The position numbers were made by a program, and so were the translations under genes. Positions 43,655-64,000 of a DNA stretch of 64,000 nucleotides are shown one piece after another. The notes under the pieces are model-generated. The model saw nothing but the letters and a program-made list of their open reading frames with translations. It was not told the DNA's origin and made no database searches. Origin of the DNA: Leptospira kmetyi serovar Malaysia str. Bejo-Iso9 (GTDB taxonomy: Bacteria; Spirochaetota; Leptospiria; Leptospirales; Leptospiraceae); contig NZ_AHMP02000003.1 in the NCBI RefSeq assembly GCF_000243735.2, positions 831,001-895,000 on the forward strand, written 5' to 3'. Positions within the stretch are counted from its first letter, which is position 1; each line of letters starts with the position of its first letter.

Positions 43655-44437
43655 TTATCGGTTGAGATTCGCGAGATCGAACAGGGAAGGATCGGGTTTA
43701 ACTTCCTTGTCTATTTCAGTATATTCTAATACACTAATAGAGCCCGTGTTCAGATCGAGCATTTCGAGACGGTTTGCGTGTTCTTCTTTTGTGATCTTCT
43801 GATTTTGTTTCACCTTTACGGGTCCGTATTTGATGTTCATAGTTTTGAACAAAACCCCGTCCCGGTCGTGAAAATCCAATCGGGTCGGTTTTAAGGAATC
43901 CAGATCCAAAAGAAGAATCAATTTGGAATAAAAATACGGGATGATGGGTTTCAGAGAAACCCGTTTGAAGGAATGATCCGCGGTTTTCAGATCGCTCTGT
44001 ACGATCGGGTTGTAGTTCGCCTGATACGAAACCCCGGATAAATCGATAAAGCTGAAACCGGTCGCAAGATGGGATTCGTATTTTTCCTCGTCCACTTTTC
44101 GAAAAATCTTTTTGGAAAGGACGTTGAACGCATAAATCTGTTCTCCCTCGTCCTTGATCAAAATCTTATATTCGAGTCCGCGGCCCCTGCTTTCGAAAAG
44201 ATAGAGCGTGTCTTCTTCCTTTCGAAAAATGCTCACGTCCCAACTCCAGGTTTCCCCGGTTCTTCGGATGAGAATCAGATTTCCTTTGATCAATCCTTGG
44301 TTGGATTTTACGAGTGCCTGGTCGAGTCTCGCGACCAATTCTTGGGCGACCCGAATCGCGGATCCTTGCGGGTTTGTTTCTCGGCTCAAAATGATGAGAG
44401 CCAAAAAACCAACCGTAATCGCAAGAACCCGAATCAA
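43655..44437 (-). CDS. LolA-like outer-membrane lipoprotein-sorting protein
   Basis: The 260-residue exported protein has an N-terminal signal segment ([18 protein letters not shown]) and a long beta-rich domain with [31 protein letters not shown] and a [27 protein letters not shown] stretch (in pieces), a pattern of the LolA-like family that binds lipid or lipoprotein acyl chains. The start is TTG 44437, two bases after the guaB stop, so translation is coupled to guaB. Exact ligand unknown. Confidence 0.7.
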   Translation of the reverse strand: MIRVLAITVGFLALIILSRETNPQGSAIRVAQELVARLDQALVKSNQGLIKGNLILIRRTGETWSWDVSIFRKEEDTLYLFESRGRGLEYKILIKDEGEQIYAFNVLSKKIFRKVDEEKYESHLATGFSFIDLSGVSYQANYNPIVQSDLKTADHSFKRVSLKPIIPYFYSKLILLLDLDSLKPTRLDFHDRDGVLFKTMNIKYGPVKVKQNQKITKEEHANRLEMLDLNTGSISVLEYTEIDKEVKPDPSLFDLANLNR

Positions 44438-44439
44438 AT

Positions 44440-45969
<1,530 letters not shown>

Positions 45970-46033
45970 TATTCCTTACCTAGTACATAAAAGGTAAACA
46001 GAGAGCTGAGATCAAGAGAATTTCCCCTCCTTC

Positions 46034-47210
<1,177 letters not shown>

Positions 47211-47220
47211 TTCTAAATTT

Positions 47221-48504
47221 CTAATATTCAGGAACTTGCACGTCTATGAACAGGACGTTTCCGTCGGGCAGACGTTTGCTGTAAGTCACCAAAAGGATTT
47301 CGTAACTGATATCGTAGTACGGATTGCTGATGATCCATTCGGAACGGACGTCCTTCATGGATTTGTAGAATTGTTCGAGGAAATACGGTCTCCAACTCCA
47401 GTTCCTTCCTATAAATGAAGAATCCACGTCCATAGAAACCTCTCCGATTCTCATGTAGTTCGGAGAAAGTTGACTTCCCGTGAGATTCGTCACGTAGATT
47501 CGAAACACGAAATCGCTGAGAACGCTCGGATTCTGGATTTGAATCGAACAAAGATCTTCTTCCGTATTCACAAGAATTCCGGAAAGATCGAGCTTCTCCT
47601 CCAATTCTTTTTCGCGTTTGATCTGACGCATTAGTTGAAAACGTTTGTGATGAAAAAAGAGTTCGTGTAATTCGGAGAATCTGAGTTTCAATTCTTCTTG
47701 ACCGATCATATCGGGAAGCGCTTCGGAGAAATAAAATCCCTGTAAAAAACGCGCGCTGTATGTGAGAGATTGAAAGAGTTCGGTTTCGTTTTCGATTCCT
47801 TCGAACAAAAGAGAACAACCCAAGGATTCGGAAAGTCTCGAAATCGTAAAAAGAATCTCCTGAAAATTTCTGGAAGTGACCGAATGCCGGAGCATCTGCA
47901 AATCCACTTTTAAAATATCGGGATGAAAGATTCCGATCCGATCCAAGTTCGAGGAACGAGAACCGAGATCGTCGATCGCGACAAGAAATCCTTCCTGTTT
48001 GTAACGGGAAATCAGAGGTCTTAGACTTTCAATACTTCCGTCGAAATGTTCTTCCACGATTTCGATCACGATCTTGGAAGGATTCAAACCCAATTCTTTG
48101 ACGAGCCGAATCGTATACGGATCAGTTTCCTCCTCTTCGATATGATCTCTCATATAAGCGGGAGAAATGTTTAAGAATAATTTCGCGTCCGGAAAACGAT
48201 CCTGATTTTTTAAAAGATGGAGAATCGCTTTTTTGCGCAAATCGCGATCCACTTCTCTTTTGAGATTGTAGATTTCTTTTCTTTCGTGCGGATCGATCAC
48301 TCCCGCTTCCGCGTCCAAAAAGAAAGGACCGAGAGAATGAATATTTCCGGATTGATCCCTGAACCTTCCCAGAGTTTCATAACCGAAAATAGAATCTCTT
48401 TCCACGGAAAGGATCGGTTGAAAAAAAGGAATGATCTCTCCAGCCTGGAACCATACATCCCATTCTAATTTCGTTCTCGGAAACGTGCCGGAAGGCTTAA
48501 TCAT
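47221..48504 (-). CDS. EAL-domain c-di-GMP phosphodiesterase with YkuI_C-like sensor
   Basis: The 427-residue protein has an EAL domain (about 20-260). The EAL motif reads GYETLGR, and the metal and catalytic residues are present in [53 protein letters not shown] and QGFYFSEAL. It is probably active. A C-terminal domain with [27 protein letters not shown] matches the YkuI_C PAS-like sensor. It would hydrolyse c-di-GMP in response to an unknown signal. The gene is divergent to the glycan operon. Confidence 0.9.
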   Translation of the reverse strand: MIKPSGTFPRTKLEWDVWFQAGEIIPFFQPILSVERDSIFGYETLGRFRDQSGNIHSLGPFFLDAEAGVIDPHERKEIYNLKREVDRDLRKKAILHLLKNQDRFPDAKLFLNISPAYMRDHIEEEETDPYTIRLVKELGLNPSKIVIEIVEEHFDGSIESLRPLISRYKQEGFLVAIDDLGSRSSNLDRIGIFHPDILKVDLQMLRHSVTSRNFQEILFTISRLSESLGCSLLFEGIENETELFQSLTYSARFLQGFYFSEALPDMIGQEELKLRFSELHELFFHHKRFQLMRQIKREKELEEKLDLSGILVNTEEDLCSIQIQNPSVLSDFVFRIYVTNLTGSQLSPNYMRIGEVSMDVDSSFIGRNWSWRPYFLEQFYKSMKDVRSEWIISNPYYDISYEILLVTYSKRLPDGNVLFIDVQVPEY

Positions 48505-48609
48505 TCAGTTACACGTTTTTGGACAGTCTCAATCCTACAAGGAAATTCCGCTTACCGTAAAAAAACAATGCGTCTCGGTCACATTACTTACGAGAAAGGG
48601 AATGCAAAT

Positions 48610-50319
<1,710 letters not shown>

Positions 50320-50431
50320 TTTTTTCTGAAGTCGGAACCTTTTTCCCGTCGGGAGAATCTTGATTGCTAAATTCGGGGAGCGAAGATAATCTGCAAATAT
50401 TCTCATTCAGAGAGATCAAACCAAAACTTAG

Positions 50432-52426
50432 ATGAGTCAGTTTTTCAACTTTAAAAGCGTTCCGCTTCTAATTGTCGTTTTCGCCCTTGCTCTACTATTC
50501 TTTTTTGATCCTTCCAATCCGGCCTTATCGAGAGACTCGGTCGTGTTCGGATTTTTTGTCTGGTCCGTCTGTATCGGAATCTCGTATAAACGAAAGAAGT
50601 CGGAAATTCATCCTCTTTTCTTTTTAGCATGTCTCTTGTTAATCGGACTTTCCACGATCAACGGAATCAACCGCGCCCCTCTCGTATATTTTCCTCAAAA
50701 GTTGAACTTAAAACTTCTCTATGTGGCCGCGCTTTGTATTACGATCTATTTGTTTTTTAAAAACGTTCATCCGATTTTTTTATTCGTTCATACGATCGCG
50801 TTCTCTTGTTCGCCTCCGCTTTTTTCCAGCGTAAAATCGGTTCCTCTTTTGCTATTTGTAATCGCTTCGTTTCCGTATCTTTCTTCAAGGAGAATCCGCT
50901 TCCAAAGATTGCACGCGATCGTTTCCGTTTTCTTTTTTCTGGTTTTGATTTCCTCCTTACTTTCTTATAAATCTCAGGCTTCTCTCTTACAACTCTGTCT
51001 TCTTCTTTCCGGAATTTTGATTTTCTTTTTGTTATCGTCGTATCCGAGTCGATTTCTCAAAAAAGGATTATTGCTCATTCTTTCCGTAAATCTTTTGTTA
51101 AATGCGATCAATCTGATTTCAGCGCTTCACACGATTTGGCCTTTTGATCTTTTAAAACCGCCTCTCTTTTTGACTTACGCGGGTTTTCCCGTCTCGGCGA
51201 TCGCTGTGATCTCTTCCTTTTCCGCGTTCGTTGCTTTTTACACCGCGTTTCAATATAGAAAGTCTTCTTGGTTTTTGATTCCGGGTGGAATCATAGCGCT
51301 CTATCTCGCCTTTTTCAACCAATCGCGCGCGAGTTTACTGGCGTTTGTACTTGCCTCGTTTTGTTTGATCGCATTTCGTTGGAGCAAAAATCGAAGTTTC
51401 TTCCGGATTTTGATTCCCGTTTCCGTTGCGCTATTTTTGATTTTGATCGGCGGGCTCTTTCTTTTACCGCAGGACGTTTCTTCGCGCTACTTCAGTCCGG
51501 AGACATTGTGGATTCGTTTTTCTCTTTGGAACTTTCACTTTCAATCCGTTTTACAAGACTCTCCGATTTTCGGAATCGGATTGGACGCGGATTCTCTTTT
51601 GGCTCACTTTCCGGGAACCGATTCGGCCAGAACTGGATACGAGGATTTTTATCGCTTTCTTCATTCTTTCCGATCCTACCCGCAGGCACACAACCTCTAT
51701 GTGGAAACCTTTACGAGTCTCGGGATTTTGGGTTCTCTTGCGTTTCTTGGGATTGCGGGTTATCTATCCCTTCTCGCCTATCGCATGTTAGGTTCCAAAA
51801 GTTCGGAAGTGTTTCATCTCGGAATTTTTATAACCGGGGTTTTAGTATTCGTCTCCGTTCATGAATTCTTTGATTTCAATTTGGGAGAACAACACTTTTT
51901 TATTCCCGCCGTTCTTTGTATTTCCCTGATCCGAGTTCGTTTGAGTCCTAAGATCGGAACGTTAAGACCGACCGGATCCATATTCAAAATCGATTATGTG
52001 ATCGCGTTTCTTTTTATCGGATTTCTTTGTTTTCAACTCACTTGGGAACAAAGATTGAGAAACCTGATCTTGGTCTCCATTCAAAACGAAATCGAATCGG
52101 ATAATTTCTTGATTTACAAAGAAAAGTCCGCGTCGGGTAAAAAGAATCGATTCTCCTATCCGACTCAGGAAATCGTAAAGAATCAGATTTGGATTCGCTC
52201 GGAAGAAGGTCTGGTGCTTGCGTCCTTGATTCTTCGCAAAGACCCGAATCAAAGAGCCTTGGGAGAATCTTTGCTGGAACGTTGCGTCCAAAAAAACCCG
52301 TATTCGTCCGTTTGCTGGAAAGAAAGAGCGGAAGTTCTTGGAAAAAAAGATCCGAATTCGGATCTCAGTCCCTATCTAAACGAAGGTAAAAAAACCGATC
52401 CGTTTCATATTATATTTACGGAATAA
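50432..52426 (+). CDS. O-antigen ligase/polymerase-like membrane protein
   Basis: The 664-residue protein has 12 or more membrane spans. A large periplasmic loop includes [16 protein letters not shown] near residue 420 and [19 protein letters not shown] before it, matching the Wzy_C/WaaL superfamily. A C-terminal soluble tail of about 130 residues has a tetratricopeptide-like feel ([16 protein letters not shown]). It would join or polymerise lipid-linked glycans at the outer face of the inner membrane. It ends five bases before the next gene. Confidence 0.82.
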   Translation: MSQFFNFKSVPLLIVVFALALLFFFDPSNPALSRDSVVFGFFVWSVCIGISYKRKKSEIHPLFFLACLLLIGLSTINGINRAPLVYFPQKLNLKLLYVAALCITIYLFFKNVHPIFLFVHTIAFSCSPPLFSSVKSVPLLLFVIASFPYLSSRRIRFQRLHAIVSVFFFLVLISSLLSYKSQASLLQLCLLLSGILIFFLLSSYPSRFLKKGLLLILSVNLLLNAINLISALHTIWPFDLLKPPLFLTYAGFPVSAIAVISSFSAFVAFYTAFQYRKSSWFLIPGGIIALYLAFFNQSRASLLAFVLASFCLIAFRWSKNRSFFRILIPVSVALFLILIGGLFLLPQDVSSRYFSPETLWIRFSLWNFHFQSVLQDSPIFGIGLDADSLLAHFPGTDSARTGYEDFYRFLHSFRSYPQAHNLYVETFTSLGILGSLAFLGIAGYLSLLAYRMLGSKSSEVFHLGIFITGVLVFVSVHEFFDFNLGEQHFFIPAVLCISLIRVRLSPKIGTLRPTGSIFKIDYVIAFLFIGFLCFQLTWEQRLRNLILVSIQNEIESDNFLIYKEKSASGKKNRFSYPTQEIVKNQIWIRSEEGLVLASLILRKDPNQRALGESLLERCVQKNPYSSVCWKERAEVLGKKDPNSDLSPYLNEGKKTDPFHIIFTE

Positions 52427-52431
52427 ACGAA

Positions 52432-54060
<1,629 letters not shown>

Positions 54061-54149
54061 GAGAACCGAATATTCAAGAAATAGAATCGATTCTCCGAAA
54101 ATTTCGGAAGTGTTCCGACAGGATGCCGGATTTTTTGTTGTGAAAACGG

Positions 54150-54260
54150 GGATTCTGTGGTAGTGAGGGACTTGTCGGAAATTCCCACCACCTCGCCCCC
54201 CAACCCAAAACAAGGGTGGGGCCGCGAAAATTACGACGTAGCTTGTAGGGACAGTAGCAA
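54150..54260. repeat. GC-rich repeat element between convergent glycan operons
   Basis: Near 54186-54224 the stretch reads CCACCACCTCGCCCCCCAAC, then CCAAAACAAGGGTGGGGC. It is followed by GAAAATTACGACGTAG and a TTGTAGGGACA tail, similar to copies at 22.96, 24.77 and 34.37 kb. It lies between the ends of two convergent transcripts, where it could act as a terminator or barrier. Confidence 0.6.
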
Positions 54261-54280
54261 GCCTGCCCCTTCCTTCCCGA

Positions 54281-55414
54281 TTAAGTCCGCTTTAACAAAT
54301 GCGCCGTGATCGTTTGCCCGATCAGATTCAAAATCTGAACGCTTAAAAAACTGATCATCAAAATTTCTTTTTCCAGATCGAGAACTTGAAAGGAATTTCT
54401 CCACCAACGGAAAACGATAAACGCGAAAAGCAAAATTACGAACAGAATCATTCTCGCGGAATACCAAAATAGAAGATCTTCGGACAACAGATTCAACTTA
54501 GAATAAAGACCGAGTTCCGGAATCTTACGAGCGGCAAGAAAAAGCCCGATCGCCCAAACGGTCTGTCCCAAGGTTGCAACGAGCAAGGAAACTGTCAAAG
54601 AATGAATTCCGAAAATATGAAACGGACCGATCGCAACGATGCCGGTAAAGTAACCGAGGATCGTAACCGCCCAACCCAAAAAGAAAAGCGCAAACCCTGT
54701 ATAATAAAAGAGCTGCTGAGAATGGATCAGAATCTGCAAAAGATGTCTCATCCCGTCTCTCCAAGTTCTCAAGTGAGGAACTCGACCGGCAACGTCCGGA
54801 TGCAGACTGATCGGAACATGCGAAAGTTTTACACCGCTTCGAAGCGCTTTCACAAGCATCTCGGATGCGAACTCCATTCCCGTACTTTCAATTTCCCATT
54901 CCAGATATTTCTTTTTTAGAAAACAACGAAAGCCGGAATTTGCGTCCTTGACACGGTTTCCTTTTTTTGAATATAATACATTAATAATCCAGTTGATGAC
55001 CGGGGTTCCGAGATAACGATGCAAAAACGGCATCGCACCCTTATGGATCTTTCCGTCCAAACGGGAACCGATTACGAACTCCGCACCCTTCTCGATTTCG
55101 GCAAGGAGCGCCGGAGATTCGAGAAAGTCGTATGTATCGTCGGCGTCCGCAAAAAGAACGACTTCCCCGCTTGCGTTCGTAATTCCGAAATTCAGAGCCG
55201 CGCCGTATCCTCTTTCCTTGCAGTGAACGACCTTCGCTCCGTATTTTTTCGCGATCGACACGGACTTGTCCTCGCTTCCGTTGTCGGAAACCAGAATTTC
55301 GACGTTGTACTGTTTTAATTCTTTTTTGAGTTTAACGAGTTTTTCCAAAACGAGAGGAAGCGTTTTTTCCTCGTTCAAACACGGGATTACATAGGTGATA
55401 TTTCTTTTTTTCAT
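54281..55414 (-). CDS. GT2 glycosyltransferase with membrane C-terminus (Dpm1/DPM-like)
   Basis: The 377-residue protein has a GT-A domain (about 5-220). It starts [19 protein letters not shown] and has [22 protein letters not shown], the metal-binding ADADDTYDF, and [12 protein letters not shown]. Four hydrophobic segments follow the catalytic part. The pattern is that of polyprenyl-phosphate mannose/glucose synthases, which transfer a sugar from an NDP-sugar to undecaprenyl phosphate. It is last in the minus-strand glycan operon. Confidence 0.9.
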   Translation of the reverse strand: MKKRNITYVIPCLNEEKTLPLVLEKLVKLKKELKQYNVEILVSDNGSEDKSVSIAKKYGAKVVHCKERGYGAALNFGITNASGEVVLFADADDTYDFLESPALLAEIEKGAEFVIGSRLDGKIHKGAMPFLHRYLGTPVINWIINVLYSKKGNRVKDANSGFRCFLKKKYLEWEIESTGMEFASEMLVKALRSGVKLSHVPISLHPDVAGRVPHLRTWRDGMRHLLQILIHSQQLFYYTGFALFFLGWAVTILGYFTGIVAIGPFHIFGIHSLTVSLLVATLGQTVWAIGLFLAARKIPELGLYSKLNLLSEDLLFWYSARMILFVILLFAFIVFRWWRNSFQVLDLEKEILMISFLSVQILNLIGQTITAHLLKRT

Positions 55415-55431
55415 AATAAATAATTCCGGGA

Positions 55432-56961
<1,530 letters not shown>

Positions 56962-56964
56962 AGA

Positions 56965-58461
56965 TCACCAAATACCCATGATTCTTCTATAAAGATCGGT
57001 TTCCAAAATCCCTTTCGGATCGAGTTTCTTTTTTAAAGAATGAAATGTTTCCAGATTCTTTTTCGGAAACGCACGTTGAACGATCTCCGGCCTGAGAGTG
57101 CTGTCCTTTGCGAAGTAGAATTTTCCTCCGAATTTAAGAACGGTTTCGTCCAATTCTCCCGCGAGTTCCCAAAGTCTTTTACGGTTTCTCGACGTCACCG
57201 GAAAATCCATCGCCATGGAATAACCGTCTAACGCGTGTGTCAAAAGAAACGGATCCGGTTTATGTTTTTTGAATACTGCGAGCCAAGTGATGATTCCTCG
57301 TTTCTGACAGATTCTCAAAATTTCGGAAAACGCATCCACAGCATTCTCCTTCGGAATAAAACTCTGGTATTGAATCATGGAGCCGGGTTTATACATGAAC
57401 TTCCAATTCGGAACATAATCCAAAAGAAACGCGTATTCCGCGTGGCCTTGCAGATACGGTTTGTTGTTCGTGAGATAACCGGAAATGAATTTCGCGAAGT
57501 TGACCAATCTCATTCCGAGGTTATTGGAGAAAGGCAACATAAAAAGCCACATCCAAGCCTTGGGAACGATTCCGAGAAAGGTGCTGGGTAAATTCTGTTT
57601 TTCTAATTTACAGTTTTCCGGAAAATCGGGGTCCTCTCCTTTTTTGAGATGAACCGCCTTGTGAATCTGCCCTCTTCCCAATGCGCTTCCGGCTGCGAAC
57701 GCGTCGACCCAGCCCACGAGATAATCCGAATTCTTATATTCGCGTTCGAAGTAGTCGAACATATCCTGAAGATTTTTGCTGACCACGGGCCATACTTTCA
57801 TCTTACCCGCGTAGATATGTTTGAGTTGAATCGTTACGGTTAAAAAAGCTCCGAGCATTCCGAAACCGGAAATCGCCGCAAAGAACAGATCCTGATTCTT
57901 CTTTCTCGTGCAGGTGTGAACCTTTCCGTCCGGAGTCATAAACGTAAACTCGAGAACGTGATCCCCGATCGGGCCTACGGCGAAGTTATTCTTACCGTGA
58001 ATGTTCATCGACAAAGCGCCGCCTAACGTGGGAAACATGGTTCCGCTGACTACGGGAGGCCAATATCCTTTTTCGATTCCGAATTCCCAGAGTTGTTTGA
58101 TGGTTACTCCGGATTCGGCTTTGATGATTCCCGTTTTGGAATTGAATTCTAAAATCCGATTGAACTTGGAGATATCGATTACGACGCCTTTTGTGTTCGT
58201 GGCCGCGTCTCCGTAACTACAACCGCCTCCTCGAAACGTAAGCTTCAAACCTTTTTGATCCGCGTAAGAGAAGATGTTTTTAAAATCCTCTTCCTTTTCC
58301 GGAAAAACGACCGGAGAAAGAGAAAAATGATTCATTCCCCACGCTTCCACCTTGGAAGGTTCGGGAAGCGTAAGTTCTACCTTCGATTTTTTTACCGAAG
58401 GCGCTTTCGAAGTTTTTGCGGAAGCCTTCTTTTTGGGAGAAGTCTTAGATGCCGTTGCCAT
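56965..58461 (-). CDS. DprE1-like FAD-dependent oxidoreductase
   Basis: The 498-residue protein has a Lys/Ala-rich N-terminal extension (1-28) and a PCMH-type FAD-binding domain. Its core includes [20 protein letters not shown] (about 77-96), [26 protein letters not shown], and an [12 protein letters not shown] block near 345. This is the pattern of DprE1, which oxidises decaprenylphosphoryl-ribose in the first half of the 2'-epimerisation to arabinose. The partner reductase gene lies 23 bases upstream. Sugar-alcohol oxidases are the main alternative, but the pairing favours DprE1. Confidence 0.85.
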   Translation of the reverse strand: MATASKTSPKKKASAKTSKAPSVKKSKVELTLPEPSKVEAWGMNHFSLSPVVFPEKEEDFKNIFSYADQKGLKLTFRGGGCSYGDAATNTKGVVIDISKFNRILEFNSKTGIIKAESGVTIKQLWEFGIEKGYWPPVVSGTMFPTLGGALSMNIHGKNNFAVGPIGDHVLEFTFMTPDGKVHTCTRKKNQDLFFAAISGFGMLGAFLTVTIQLKHIYAGKMKVWPVVSKNLQDMFDYFEREYKNSDYLVGWVDAFAAGSALGRGQIHKAVHLKKGEDPDFPENCKLEKQNLPSTFLGIVPKAWMWLFMLPFSNNLGMRLVNFAKFISGYLTNNKPYLQGHAEYAFLLDYVPNWKFMYKPGSMIQYQSFIPKENAVDAFSEILRICQKRGIITWLAVFKKHKPDPFLLTHALDGYSMAMDFPVTSRNRKRLWELAGELDETVLKFGGKFYFAKDSTLRPEIVQRAFPKKNLETFHSLKKKLDPKGILETDLYRRIMGIW

Positions 58462-58484
58462 AATATTCCCCTTTTGAATCAGGT

Positions 58485-59213
<729 letters not shown>

Positions 59214-59270
59214 ATTCATCCGTTCTACGGGAATAAACGGAACTGACAAGTATGATTTAGGGGAGAATTC

Positions 59271-60038
59271 TCACCAGGAAAACTCCCGGTGACTTTTTTG
59301 AAATTCCTCGAACGAGGTCCAACGATTTCCTTCGGGTTCTCGAATCTCAGCCGGAGTCCAATATTTCTTATAATCCATATCGGGATGTCCGGGAAGAAAG
59401 TAGCCGAGATGATAGTATTTCATTCCCAATTCTTTTGCGTAAAGAATGGAACGTAAAATCGCAAAACTTCCCAGACTTCGATCGGGAAACTCGGGATCAT
59501 ACACGGAATAAACCGCCGAAAGAGAATCGGAAGCGAAATCCAAAATCATAAAGCCGAGAATCTTACCGTCCAACGACAAGGTCATCTCCAGAGAATTTTC
59601 GGGAGTTCCGAAAAGATTCCAACGCATTCCTTCCAAGAGTTCGGAATCCGATTCTCCGCTTACAAAACTTTCGTAACGCGCCCTTTGATAACGGATGTAA
59701 AGAATTTCTTTCTCGGTCGATAACTCGGGCGGACTCCAACGAATGACGAGATCCTCGTTCTTTTTTAAAAGTCGTTTTCGATTTCGACTCGGTTCAAATC
59801 GATCCAAAGGAATCCGATAACTCAGACAATCCCGGCAACCGTTGCAGGAAGTTCGATAAAGAATGTTTCCGGTTCTACGAAAACCGGAATCGAAAAAAAA
59901 CTGTAGGGCTTCTTTGGCGATCTCTCCTTGAAACGGAAGATATTGAATCTGACTCATACGATCCGAATAATAAGAACAACTTCTTTCCGGACTGATCGGA
60001 AGAGAATCCACGAGGTCTTGAAGTTTTTGGCGGATCAT
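59271..60038 (-). CDS. bpt: Aspartate/glutamate leucyltransferase Bpt
   Basis: The 255-residue protein has the N-end-rule transferase features. [16 protein letters not shown] (about 63-78) carries the conserved cysteines, followed by a GNAT-like C-terminal domain with [25 protein letters not shown] and [16 protein letters not shown]. It attaches leucine (or arginine) from a charged tRNA to N-terminal acidic residues of proteins, marking them for ClpAP. The ATG is 10 bases from the divergent gene's start, so promoters overlap. Confidence 0.92.
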   Translation of the reverse strand: MIRQKLQDLVDSLPISPERSCSYYSDRMSQIQYLPFQGEIAKEALQFFFDSGFRRTGNILYRTSCNGCRDCLSYRIPLDRFEPSRNRKRLLKKNEDLVIRWSPPELSTEKEILYIRYQRARYESFVSGESDSELLEGMRWNLFGTPENSLEMTLSLDGKILGFMILDFASDSLSAVYSVYDPEFPDRSLGSFAILRSILYAKELGMKYYHLGYFLPGHPDMDYKKYWTPAEIREPEGNRWTSFEEFQKSHREFSW

Positions 60039-60048
60039 CTAGGAAAGA

Positions 60049-60866
<818 letters not shown>

Positions 60867-60924
60867 GAATCCCCGGATTCAAAACGAATCCTTCGTTTCG
60901 AAAGAGATCGTTTCTTTTCGTTTT

Positions 60925-61308
60925 ATGACCTTCTTTTTTAAAAGAAGAATTCTTCCCTCTTTATTTGTAAGTTTCGCAGTACTGTTCGTTTCGTTGTCCT
61001 GCGGACGATCGCTCAAGGACAAATTGATCGCTCTTCAAAAAGAGGAAAAGTTCGAGGAGATGTTGCTTCTTTGTCTTTCCGAATCTTCTCAAAAGGAAGC
61101 GGCCGATTCCAAGGATCTCTGCGATTTCGCGACCGAAAAAACTTCCGCGGGAATCGATCGCATTCTTTCCGAAAAAACGGAACTTCCTTTTAGCCAGATC
61201 ACCGTGGACCCCGAATGGAAAAAGAAAATCGATACCATTTTGGAAAACGACAAGACCCTCAAAAATCGATACGGAAATCTCTGGAAAAAAATGATCCAAA
61301 ATGATTGA
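60925..61308 (+). CDS. Small lipoprotein
   Basis: The 127-residue precursor has a signal peptide with a lipobox at FVSLSC (about Cys27). The mature part is mostly helical and charged, with three more cysteines and a [18 protein letters not shown] segment. No family is recognised. A longer open frame upstream is a shadow of rnhA. The stop overlaps the next gene by eight bases, so it is coupled to the CCA/poly(A) polymerase-type gene. Confidence 0.7.
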   Translation: MTFFFKRRILPSLFVSFAVLFVSLSCGRSLKDKLIALQKEEKFEEMLLLCLSESSQKEAADSKDLCDFATEKTSAGIDRILSEKTELPFSQITVDPEWKKKIDTILENDKTLKNRYGNLWKKMIQND

Positions 61309-62596
61309 AGTCGATCCTTCTTCCCTGATCGAAAAAATCCCCGAAGGATTTCGGGAAGACATGATCGGGATCACGAAAACGATCCGAGACGAAGGCGGAG
61401 AATGTTATCTGATCGGAGGATCCGTACGAGATCTCGTGCTTTCCAAGGTTCCCGATGAATTCGATCTCACGACTTCCTTGTTGCCCGAAAAAATTCTTAC
61501 CCTTTTTAAAAGAACCGTTCCCACCGGAATCAAACACGGAACCGTTACGGTTTTGATCCAAGACCGGGCCTACGAAATCACAACGTTTCGAAAGGACGCG
61601 GATTATATCGACGGAAGAAGACCGGAAACCGTGGAATTCGGAGTTTCCTTAAGCGAGGATCTGAAACGAAGAGACTTTACGATGAACGCGCTCGCTCTCG
61701 ATCTGGAAAAGAAAGTTCTCATCGACGAACATTCCGGATTGGAAGATATTCAAAACAAAATCATTCGAACGATCGGAAATCCGATCGAAAGATTCACGGA
61801 AGACGGACTCAGGCCGATCCGAGCGATTCGTTTCGTAAGCAGTTTGGGATTTACGTTGGAAAGTAACACTGCAAAAGCGATTCTCCAATGCAGAAACATA
61901 ACGGCGAAGGTTTCCAGAGAAAGGGTTCACGACGAACTGAACAAAACCTTAAAAAGCCAAGACCCCGCCCCTTCCTTACGTTTGTTTCGTGAATTTTCCA
62001 TCTTAGAATTGTTCACAAGCGTACCATTGTATCCGAATGAAAACGCAAACGTCTTAGAAAGAATCCGAGAACTTCCGGTATTTCCACAGAGTTTGAGGCT
62101 CAGCTTCTTACACGCTTGGCTGTTCGGAAGTTTTGAGGACGGAAATTCCGCGAAACAGTTTATGAAAGATCTGCGTTATTCCAACCAGAACACAAAGGAT
62201 TCTTTGTTTTTTTCGTCCACGCTCGCGTCCTTACTTTCTTGGAAGAATAAAAACGTTCTTCAGGATTCCGATCTCAGAAAATTTCTACTGCATCCGGCTT
62301 GTTTGCACGCGGGCCGCGATCATCTAAAAGTTGTAGTCGAACACATTCTAAATCTTGCATATACATACGATCCCAATCTGCGGACGTTTTTCGATTTTGA
62401 AAGAATCATCGATCTACTCGGAAAACCGCAGGCCCTTTTGGTCACAGAATTGGCGCTTCGGGGAGAGGATATTCTCCGGGCTTGTCCGAATCTGCCGCCT
62501 AAGGAAATCGGAACGGTGCTCGGAAAACTTCTGTCTCATGTGCTGGAAAATCCGGAAGAAAACCGAAAAGAGTCCCTTCTCTCCATTCTCCCTTGA
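61301..62596 (+). CDS. CCA tRNA nucleotidyltransferase / poly(A) polymerase family
   Basis: The 431-residue class II nucleotidyltransferase has [25 protein letters not shown] (GGxVRD and the DxD metal site), the KHGTVTVLI and [18 protein letters not shown] blocks, and the head-neck boundary [15 protein letters not shown] followed by [15 protein letters not shown]. It adds CCA to tRNAs, or As only if a poly(A) polymerase. Both tRNAs seen in this window lack an encoded CCA, so a CCA-adding enzyme is needed. A terminator follows. Confidence 0.9.
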   Translation: MIEVDPSSLIEKIPEGFREDMIGITKTIRDEGGECYLIGGSVRDLVLSKVPDEFDLTTSLLPEKILTLFKRTVPTGIKHGTVTVLIQDRAYEITTFRKDADYIDGRRPETVEFGVSLSEDLKRRDFTMNALALDLEKKVLIDEHSGLEDIQNKIIRTIGNPIERFTEDGLRPIRAIRFVSSLGFTLESNTAKAILQCRNITAKVSRERVHDELNKTLKSQDPAPSLRLFREFSILELFTSVPLYPNENANVLERIRELPVFPQSLRLSFLHAWLFGSFEDGNSAKQFMKDLRYSNQNTKDSLFFSSTLASLLSWKNKNVLQDSDLRKFLLHPACLHAGRDHLKVVVEHILNLAYTYDPNLRTFFDFERIIDLLGKPQALLVTELALRGEDILRACPNLPPKEIGTVLGKLLSHVLENPEENRKESLLSILP

Positions 62597-62603
62597 TCCT
62601 TTG

Positions 62604-62627
62604 CGGGCAATTTGTGCCCATTTTTTA
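62604..62627 (+). terminator. Terminator after the CCA-family gene
   Basis: GGGCA (62604-62608) pairs with TGCCC (62614-62618) and is followed by an A and six Ts. The stem is short but GC-rich. Confidence 0.7.
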
Positions 62628-62746
62628 GACGTTTGTCCCAATAAAAAGCACCGTTATTTACCTTCGTCCTATTCTGTAGGCACCCTAACCCCTAATATCT
62701 AACCCGAGAATGCTGTTTTTTTAGCTAATTTCCAAAATTTAAGCGA

Positions 62747-62762
62747 TGGCACGCATTTTGCA
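62747..62762 (+). promoter_or_regulatory. Sigma-54 (RpoN) -24/-12 promoter of the porin gene
   Basis: TGGCACG, four bases, TTGCA: an exact match to the sigma-54 consensus TGGCACG-N4-TTGCW, with the GG and GC doublets 12 bases apart. A start near 62773 would leave a 20-base leader with AGGAG before the porin ATG. Sigma-54 promoters need an enhancer-binding activator, whose sites would lie upstream over the CCA gene terminator. Confidence 0.85.
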
Positions 62763-62792
62763 TAAGATGGGCATAGGAGATTTAGGAGAATG

Positions 62793-64000
<1,208 letters not shown>

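Overview
The window is a gene-dense stretch of chromosome from a spirochaete of the genus Leptospira, most likely a member of the pathogenic clade. The evidence is the pair of FlaB flagellin genes, a protein recognised as probable FcpB (a Leptospira flagellar sheath/coiling protein), a lipoprotein recognised as probable LipL46, the metY-metX-metW block, Leptospira-type relaxed lipoboxes, frequent TTG/GTG starts, and interspersed intergenic GC-rich repeats. I see no insertion sequence, prophage or CRISPR array. Family names come from recalled motifs, not from a database search.

Layout. 1-4.9 kb: end of an SPFH protein, fliN, an AAA+ ATPase, probable fcpB, a zinc-ribbon membrane protein and a first RsmE-type rRNA methyltransferase. 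4.9-10.1 kb: an outer-membrane protein, then the methionine genes metY, metX and metW, with a long hairpin in front of metX and a 42-bp palindrome behind metW. 10.1-15 kb: ddl, then a repeat-rich secreted protein coupled to an MlaE-MlaF-MlaD (MCE) lipid-transport system. 15-22.8 kb: a beta-hydroxyacid-dehydrogenase-like enzyme, DUF2157/GDYXXLXY proteins, an M48 lipoprotein, DUF2797, a secreted protein, a NamZ-type muramidase and LipL46. 22.8-27.5 kb: repeats, a decayed cytochrome c gene, an HPP membrane protein, and two flaB genes separated by a highly structured spacer. 27.5-33 kb: pyruvate dehydrogenase E1alpha/E1beta/E2, fliG, and an M48-like protein without the zinc motif. 33-35 kb: tRNA-Asp, a CDP-alcohol phosphatidyltransferase, and tRNA-Leu with a duplicated 3' end. 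34.5-48.5 kb: DUF1993, a polysaccharide deacetylase, a large GT2 enzyme, lysS, a WecG-type transferase, thiS/thiE, a second RsmE, a LolA-like protein, guaB, a DUF1577-type protein and an EAL phosphodiesterase. 48.6-59.2 kb: a cell-envelope glycan region formed by two convergent operons. 59.3-64 kb: bpt, RNase HI, a lipoprotein, a CCA/poly(A) polymerase-type enzyme, and a BBP2 porin cut by the window end.

How the genes work together. The most unusual part is 48.6-59.2 kb. One operon holds a GT-C protein with the AftB-like DDAF...VEGYTN signature, an O-antigen-ligase-like protein and another polytopic protein. The facing operon holds a DprE2-like reductase, a DprE1-like oxidase, a GT-C transferase and a Dpm1-like GT2. 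This resembles the actinobacterial route to polyprenyl-phosphate-arabinose and its use as a sugar donor. The porin at the right end has an exact sigma-54 (-24/-12) promoter. Flagellar genes (fliN, fcpB, flaB x2, fliG) are scattered among housekeeping genes rather than gathered in one operon.
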